A stretch of DNA of 10,515 bases from Dehalococcoidales bacterium (GTDB taxonomy: Bacteria > Chloroflexota > Dehalococcoidia > Dehalococcoidales > Fen-1064), in assembly GCA_028712845.1 (NCBI GenBank), contig JAQTPO010000069.1:1-10515 (forward strand). The letters are read 5' to 3'. The notes beneath the pieces are model-generated. The model was not told the origin of the DNA, did not search any database, and worked only from the letters and a program-made list of their open reading frames with translations. This document shows positions 6,675-10,515 of this stretch, piece after piece. The first letter of the stretch is position 1. Each line of letters opens with the position of its first letter. A program made the position numbers and the translations under genes.

Positions 6675-8312
6675 ATGACTGATGCCCCGAAGACAGAGAG
6701 AACACGCGTGAACACGTTTAAGGAGGCAGTCCTCAATCCCAATACCTTCTGTGTCACCTGGGAACAAATCCCGGGTAGAGGCGCATTTGAAGCCCAACAG
6801 GCAGAACTATTTGAAAATGTGCATAAAGCAGTCGGCAAGGGCAAGATTCACGCTGTCAGTCTCGCGGATAATCCGAGCGGAAATCCTGCAATATCCCCTG
6901 AAATACTCTCCACTAAAATAATGGACACGGGGATAGAACCATTGGTGCACTTTGCCCTACGGGACAAGAACCGGAATGAGTGTGAAAGCTTACTTTACGG
7001 GCTGACTGCCCTCAATGTGAGGAACCTGCTGATACTGACCGGCGACTATCCCTCTCCGACTGGCTTCAAAGGCAAAAGTAAACCCGTATTCGACCTCGAT
7101 TCGGTGCACGGTCTGCAATTGGTTGAAACGATGAACAATGGGCTGGAATACATAGCAGCGGGTAAAAAAGCTACTCTGGCGCCAACCGATTTCTTCGCCG
7201 GGGCGGCAATTTCACCCTTTAAACGGAATGAAGCCGAACTGATGGGACAGTATTACAAACTGAAAAAGAAGATAGATGCCGGTGCAAAATTCCTCATCAC
7301 CCAGGTCGGTTATGACGCCCGGAAATTCCATGAATTAATGCAGTGGATGAAGATAAATAGCTACAAAACACCACTGCTGGCTAATATCTACATTCTATCT
7401 TACGGCGCCGGTAAAGTGATGAATGCTAATGAGATTGCCGGTTGCGTGGTTCCTGACAAGCTGCTGGCAAAGCTGGACGAAGAAAGAAAAGCCAAAGATA
7501 AAGGTAAATCAGACAGACTGGATCGCGCCGCCAAGATGTACGCCATTGCCAAGGGAATGGGATACAGCGGTGCTCATATCGGGGGACACGGTGCCACTTA
7601 TGAGATGATTGAATATATCATCGGGAAAGGAGAAGAGCTTGCACCGAAATGGCAGGAACTGACGGCTGAATTCGACTTCCCGCAGAAAGACGGTTTCTAT
7701 CTTTTCCGGAAAGACGAAAAAACAGGCTTGAATACGGAAAAAACGGCGGCAAGAAATGCTAAAACCGCCAATCCGCCCATTTATATGTTCTCCCGGTTGG
7801 CACACGCCACCCTCTTTAATCCGGACAGCCTCATCTTCAAGGGTTTTAAACCAATTGTAAATAGCGCAGACAGAGGACCGAAGATGAAGCGTGCCTTCGG
7901 GAAATTTGAACACATCAATAAAGTAGCGCTCTTCGACTGCATGGACTGCGGCGACTGCGGGCTATTCGACGCTGCTTTCCTATGCCCGATGTCTCAATGC
8001 CCCAAAGGTCAGAGGAATGGTCCCTGCGGCGGCAGTTACGAAGGCTGGTGTGAAGTCTATCCCGGTGAGAGGAAATGTATCTGGGTAAGAGCCTACGAAC
8101 GTCTGAAAAAACACCATGAAGAAGACTCCATCGGCTCGTATATCGTGCCGCCATGCAACTGGGAATTGGAGCATACGTCATCCTGGCTGAATTTCTACCT
8201 GGGGCGCGACCACACATCAAAACGGTTGGGCATCAAGCCTCCTGAAAAAAAGGTAACTAAACCTGAAGGTGAAAAGCATCCAGCACCTAAAGAACCACCG
8301 AAAACCGGTTAA
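6675..8312 (+). CDS. Methylenetetrahydrofolate reductase with C-terminal MetV-like cysteine domain
   Basis: 545 residues. The N-terminal part (about 15-320) is a MetF-type flavin barrel: TWEQIPGRG with E30 at the usual catalytic Glu position, VHFALRDKNR (91-100), LLILTGDYPSP with D124 matching the flavin-tuning Asp, and FLITQVGYD as the conserved Gln strand. It should reduce methylene-THF to methyl-THF. The C-terminal part (about 380-515) matches the MTHFR C-terminal/MetV family, with eight Cys at 422, 425, 428, 437, 442, 451, 459 and 468, including the NGPCGG motif. In acetogens MetV is a separate partner of MetF thought to pass electrons through a metal cluster, so this may be a fusion of both. 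The ATG at 6675 is chosen over an upstream TTG and ATG because AGGA lies 8 nt before it. The tail after about 515 is Lys/Pro-rich. The gene stands alone with its own promoter. Confidence 0.9.
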   Translation: MTDAPKTERTRVNTFKEAVLNPNTFCVTWEQIPGRGAFEAQQAELFENVHKAVGKGKIHAVSLADNPSGNPAISPEILSTKIMDTGIEPLVHFALRDKNRNECESLLYGLTALNVRNLLILTGDYPSPTGFKGKSKPVFDLDSVHGLQLVETMNNGLEYIAAGKKATLAPTDFFAGAAISPFKRNEAELMGQYYKLKKKIDAGAKFLITQVGYDARKFHELMQWMKINSYKTPLLANIYILSYGAGKVMNANEIAGCVVPDKLLAKLDEERKAKDKGKSDRLDRAAKMYAIAKGMGYSGAHIGGHGATYEMIEYIIGKGEELAPKWQELTAEFDFPQKDGFYLFRKDEKTGLNTEKTAARNAKTANPPIYMFSRLAHATLFNPDSLIFKGFKPIVNSADRGPKMKRAFGKFEHINKVALFDCMDCGDCGLFDAAFLCPMSQCPKGQRNGPCGGSYEGWCEVYPGERKCIWVRAYERLKKHHEEDSIGSYIVPPCNWELEHTSSWLNFYLGRDHTSKRLGIKPPEKKVTKPEGEKHPAPKEPPKTG

Positions 8313-8365
8313 TCCATAACATTACAGTTATCTGGCAACAGATTTTAGTATTCAGCGTCATATTT

Positions 8366-8432
8366 TGTAGAGGCAGGTTTTCAAACCTGGCCGTCGCTTT
8401 ATATGCAGTCGGGTTCGAAACCCGGCCCTACA
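8366..8432. repeat. REP/MITE-like palindromic element with two hairpins
   Basis: Outer ends TGTAG (8366-8370) and CTACA (8428-8432) pair. Inside are two strong hairpins: CAGGTTT-TC-AAACCTG (8374-8389) and CGGGTT-CGA-AACCCG (8410-8424), joined by an AT-rich spacer. The hairpins resemble each other (GGTTT/AAACC against GGGTT/AACCC), as in paired REP units. It sits between two convergent genes, the usual place for such elements. No T-run follows either stem on either strand, so it is not a standard terminator, although it could slow read-through. Copies elsewhere in the genome are expected but cannot be tested here. Confidence 0.6.
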
Positions 8433-8479
8433 TTACAATATTCAGGTATTCCAGTCTAAGTACTGTTTCCGCCCGTGCG

Positions 8480-10033
8480 CTAGAAACCGCCAGGCCAGTC
8501 CTGCATTTTGTGTTCGCCGATAACTTTCTCTCTGGTACCTCTGATTGCCTGCAATGCCTGGAAAATAAATCTCCTCGTATCCGTTGGGTCAATGACATCA
8601 CAAACACCATAATTAGCGGCGGCTCCCCACGGAGCACTCTTTTCCGACCACTCTGCACGGATACGTGCCCTCTCAGCATCTTTATCTTTAGCGTCAGCTA
8701 TTCGCGCCGCCATCGCCAATTCAATTCCTACATCCGGGTCGACAAAGCTCATCTGAGCAGAAGGCCACGCAACATTGACAACATCACCCTTACCTCCCAT
8801 AACTGCCGCTCCCATCGCATAGTCTTTGCGTATGGCTATCTGGATTTGCGGGACTGTAGCCAACCCCTGTGCCTGCTCCCAGACCATGATTTTTGTTACC
8901 AGCTTCTGCCTCTCTACATCTCTGCCGGGAAACATTCCAGGAATATCCATGAGACAAATCAGGGGGATGTTCCATGAATCGCAGAAACAAATAAAGTCTG
9001 CTGCTTTCTCACACGCCTGAATGTCCGGCGCTCCCGCATTAAACATGGGATTGCTGGCGTATATTCCTACCACACGCCCCCCGATTCTTGCCAGACAGGT
9101 TACTAACGCCGGTCCAAAATCCTTCTTGAGCGGGAAATACTTGCCATCGTCCACGATGAGCTTAATCAACCGGAACATGTCATAGCTCCGGTTCAGTTGT
9201 GACGGTACTGTCTTCTCAAGAAGTGTTATATCGAGCTTTCGGTAGGGATCATCTTTTGGAGGGATATAGGGCGGCTCTTCATCACAGTGTGATGGCATGT
9301 AACTTAAGAACTCTTTTATGATTTCAAGGCACTCTTCATCGTTTTCGACGAAGGAATCTGCCTGCCCGGTCAGACGGGCTTGAATTTCCCAGCCTGCCAA
9401 CTCATGAGGCGTTATCTTTTGTCCAATTGCCCATTCAATCATTTTAGGACCGGCAGCCCCCATCGCTGTCCCTTTTACCATCGGGACATAATCTGCAAAA
9501 GCCGCATGCCATGACGGTTCCCCAAAGCACTCACCCATAATGGCAACGATGCGCGGCACGCGGCGCAGGTCCCTTGCTATTGTCAGGTGTTCCCTGTCTC
9601 CCGGCGCCCAGTTCTCCGAACCCATCGTTTCTTGAATCCTTATGCCGCCGGACTCATCTGCAAGCGTGATAAAAGGATACTCCCCTTTGACAGCTATAGC
9701 ATCCATCATATTTGTTTTTCGGTGACCGACAATACCTCCACTACCTCCAAGTATGGTACGGTCATGAGCATTAATAGCCACCATCCTGCCATTAATAGTA
9801 GCGGTCCCGCATACTCGACCATCGGCGGCACTCAATTCTTTCAAATCCGAACCATAGGCACGGGCAAGTATGCCAAGTTCCACAAAACTCCCGGGGTCCA
9901 CCAGCTTAGCTACCCTCTCCCGTGCAGTTAGCCGACTACGAGCATGCTGCTTTGCCACCCGTTCCTTACCACCCATCTCTTTTGCTCTTTCACGTCGCGC
10001 TTCTAAGTCTCTTATATCGTCTTTCAGACCCAT
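8480..10033 (-). CDS. Acyl-CoA carboxylase carboxyltransferase (PccB/MmdA-like) subunit, divergent
   Basis: 517 residues, the normal length for the fused two-domain carboxyltransferase that moves CO2 from biotin to propionyl- or acetyl-CoA, or works in reverse in decarboxylases. Seen in order: ARSRLTARERVAKLVDPGSF (31-50), DESGGIRIQE (126-135), DYVPMVKGTAMGAAGP (181-196), VVGIYASNPMFNAGAPDI (321-338), FCDSWNIPLICLMDIPGMFPG (350-370), and VAWPSAQMSF (421-430). Two sites differ from typical PccB: the PCAGGAVY segment reads ECFGEPSW (168-175), and YGGAYDVM reads YAMGAAVM (405-412). In family structures these segments supply oxyanion-hole backbone amides, so the substrate or reaction may differ. 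No biotin carboxylase or biotin carrier gene is in the window. The ATG has AGGAGG 5 nt upstream. It is convergent with the metF-like gene. Confidence 0.9.
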   Translation of the reverse strand: MGLKDDIRDLEARRERAKEMGGKERVAKQHARSRLTARERVAKLVDPGSFVELGILARAYGSDLKELSAADGRVCGTATINGRMVAINAHDRTILGGSGGIVGHRKTNMMDAIAVKGEYPFITLADESGGIRIQETMGSENWAPGDREHLTIARDLRRVPRIVAIMGECFGEPSWHAAFADYVPMVKGTAMGAAGPKMIEWAIGQKITPHELAGWEIQARLTGQADSFVENDEECLEIIKEFLSYMPSHCDEEPPYIPPKDDPYRKLDITLLEKTVPSQLNRSYDMFRLIKLIVDDGKYFPLKKDFGPALVTCLARIGGRVVGIYASNPMFNAGAPDIQACEKAADFICFCDSWNIPLICLMDIPGMFPGRDVERQKLVTKIMVWEQAQGLATVPQIQIAIRKDYAMGAAVMGGKGDVVNVAWPSAQMSFVDPDVGIELAMAARIADAKDKDAERARIRAEWSEKSAPWGAAANYGVCDVIDPTDTRRFIFQALQAIRGTREKVIGEHKMQDWPGGF

Positions 10034-10038
10034 TCTTT

Positions 10039-10044
10039 CCTCCT
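10039..10044 (-). promoter_or_regulatory. Ribosome binding site of the carboxyltransferase
   Basis: Perfect AGGAGG on the minus strand, 5 nt (AAAGA) before the ATG at 10033. It fixes the start and suggests efficient translation. Confidence 0.85.
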
Positions 10045-10131
10045 GAAGATTTTAATAGTTACGTTTTAAAGCCAGTTATTTTTCAGTTCACCAGGGAAAA
10101 TGCACAACACATCCCCCCTTAGCAATGAGCT

Positions 10132-10140
10132 ATTATAGCA
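10132..10140 (-). promoter_or_regulatory. Proximal extended -10 promoter of the carboxyltransferase
   Basis: Minus strand TGCTATAAT (10140-10132) is a perfect -10 with a TGn extension. TTGAAA lies 20 nt upstream, too far for a good -35. Transcription should start near 10125, leaving a leader of about 90 nt with no recognised riboswitch. Confidence 0.6.
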
Positions 10141-10210
10141 TCCTAACATATTGGACTTTTCAAAAGTGGTGATAAAGCACACAGGGTAATACGATAGCTT
10201 GGAAATTTTT

Positions 10211-10241
10211 TTGACTCCGCAGTGCGGTTTCTCTGTATTAT
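10211..10241 (+). promoter_or_regulatory. Possible outward plus-strand promoter with dyad in the spacer
   Basis: -35-like TTGACT (10211-10216) and -10-like TATTAT (10236-10241) are separated by 19 nt, longer than ideal. The spacer holds the perfect dyad CCGCA-G-TGCGG (10218-10228). Stretched spacers with an internal dyad are typical of promoters switched by DNA-distorting MerR-type regulators. That is inference, and no such regulator is seen. Confidence 0.3.
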
Positions 10242-10245
10242 ACCA
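10237..10245 (-). promoter_or_regulatory. Distal extended -10 promoter facing the carboxyltransferase
   Basis: Minus strand TGGTATAAT (10245-10237) has the same form as the regulator promoter at 5804-5796. No clear -35. Transcription would start near 10230, at the edge of the dyad at 10218-10228, which could act as an operator. It would give a leader of about 200 nt. Confidence 0.45.
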
Positions 10246-10515
10246 GATGAGGTATCCCTAAAGTCTATGATTAAAGACATCCGGATCAAGATTCAATTAT
10301 AAACCCAAAAATCGGGACGGGTGGACTATAGCCATCCGACCACCTGAACCCCATGTGTAAGGTGAAACTGCAACATGCTAGTATTAGCTTCAACTGGCAT
10401 AAAGTCGATAAACAGGCTTTTAGACATGGAGTGGGACTACCTGCAACAACCTTTCAGACGTTTTGTTCACCTCTAAGCCCCGCACAGATAGCTAACCATG
10501 AAACTTTGATTGGAC
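10246..10515. other. Unassigned right-edge region
   Basis: No recognised gene. A stem GGGTGG/CCATCC with a 7-nt loop (10319-10337) competes with an alternative GGTGG/CCACC pairing (10320-10324 with 10340-10344). From 10353 an ATG opens a plus-strand frame (MCKVKLQHASISFNWHKVDK onward) of 54 codons to the window end. It has no ribosome binding site and resembles nothing I know. The region may be the leader and start of a gene outside the window, or plain intergenic DNA. Confidence 0.35.

Noticed and set aside
7938..8078. Possible selenocysteine site in the Cys-rich MetV-like domain, given the nearby sel genes
   Set aside because: All eight positions are TGC or TGT codons, with no in-frame TGA and no SECIS-like hairpin needed.
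8374..8432. tRNA-like T-arm (GGGTTCGAAACCC) and possible tRNA-Sec
   Set aside because: There are only two hairpins with 2-3 nt minimal loops, no anticodon arm, no proper acceptor pairing and no CCA. It fits a palindromic repeat better.
8510..8977. 155-codon plus-strand open frame opposite the carboxyltransferase
   Set aside because: It is antisense to a clear enzyme, has no domain likeness, and looks like a by-product of the opposite strand's codon use.
1..10515. CRISPR array, phage genes, toxin-antitoxin pair or complete insertion sequence
   Set aside because: No regularly spaced direct repeats, no small gene pairs and no transposase with terminal repeats were seen on either strand.

Overview
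The window reads as a stretch of chromosome from an anaerobic bacterium of moderate GC content. The gene set and protein style point to Chloroflexota, probably the Dehalococcoidia. The pointers are a multi-TM/GAF/PAS HisKA_3 kinase paired with a NarL-type regulator, a methylenetetrahydrofolate reductase carrying a cysteine-rich MetV-like tail, and a stand-alone acyl-CoA carboxyltransferase. This placement is inference from memory of such genomes and was not searched. There is no phage, CRISPR array, rRNA or intact insertion sequence.

Left half, minus strand (5801 down to 1): four genes are packed head to tail in the order NarL/LuxR response regulator, membrane-bound sensor kinase, selA, selB. 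Regulator and kinase overlap by 4 nt, kinase and selA are 28 nt apart, and selA and selB are 23 nt apart. SelA makes selenocysteinyl-tRNA(Sec) and SelB delivers it to UGA codons, so the organism very likely makes selenoproteins. selB runs off the left edge. No tRNA-Sec gene, SECIS element or selenoprotein gene is visible here.

Centre, plus strand: a divergent promoter region (5781-5912) separates the regulator from a small receiver-domain protein (5913-6383) that lacks the phospho-accepting aspartate. A 291-nt gap follows, with a possible integrase remnant on the minus strand and a clear promoter. Next is a 545-residue MetF-type protein with an eight-cysteine C-terminal domain (6675-8312), probably a one-piece MetF-MetV enzyme of one-carbon metabolism.

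Right: a 67-bp two-hairpin palindromic element (8366-8432) lies between convergent genes. Beyond it, on the minus strand, is a PccB-like carboxyltransferase (8480-10033) whose two expected oxyanion-hole positions look altered. About 480 nt follow with no confident gene. They hold two extended -10 promoters facing the carboxyltransferase, a short dyad, a possible outward plus-strand promoter, and an open reading frame cut by the right edge that may not be a gene.

The most unusual points are the unorthodox carboxyltransferase active site, the pseudo-receiver facing a complete two-component pair, the coupling of that pair to selenocysteine genes, and the fused MetF-MetV architecture.
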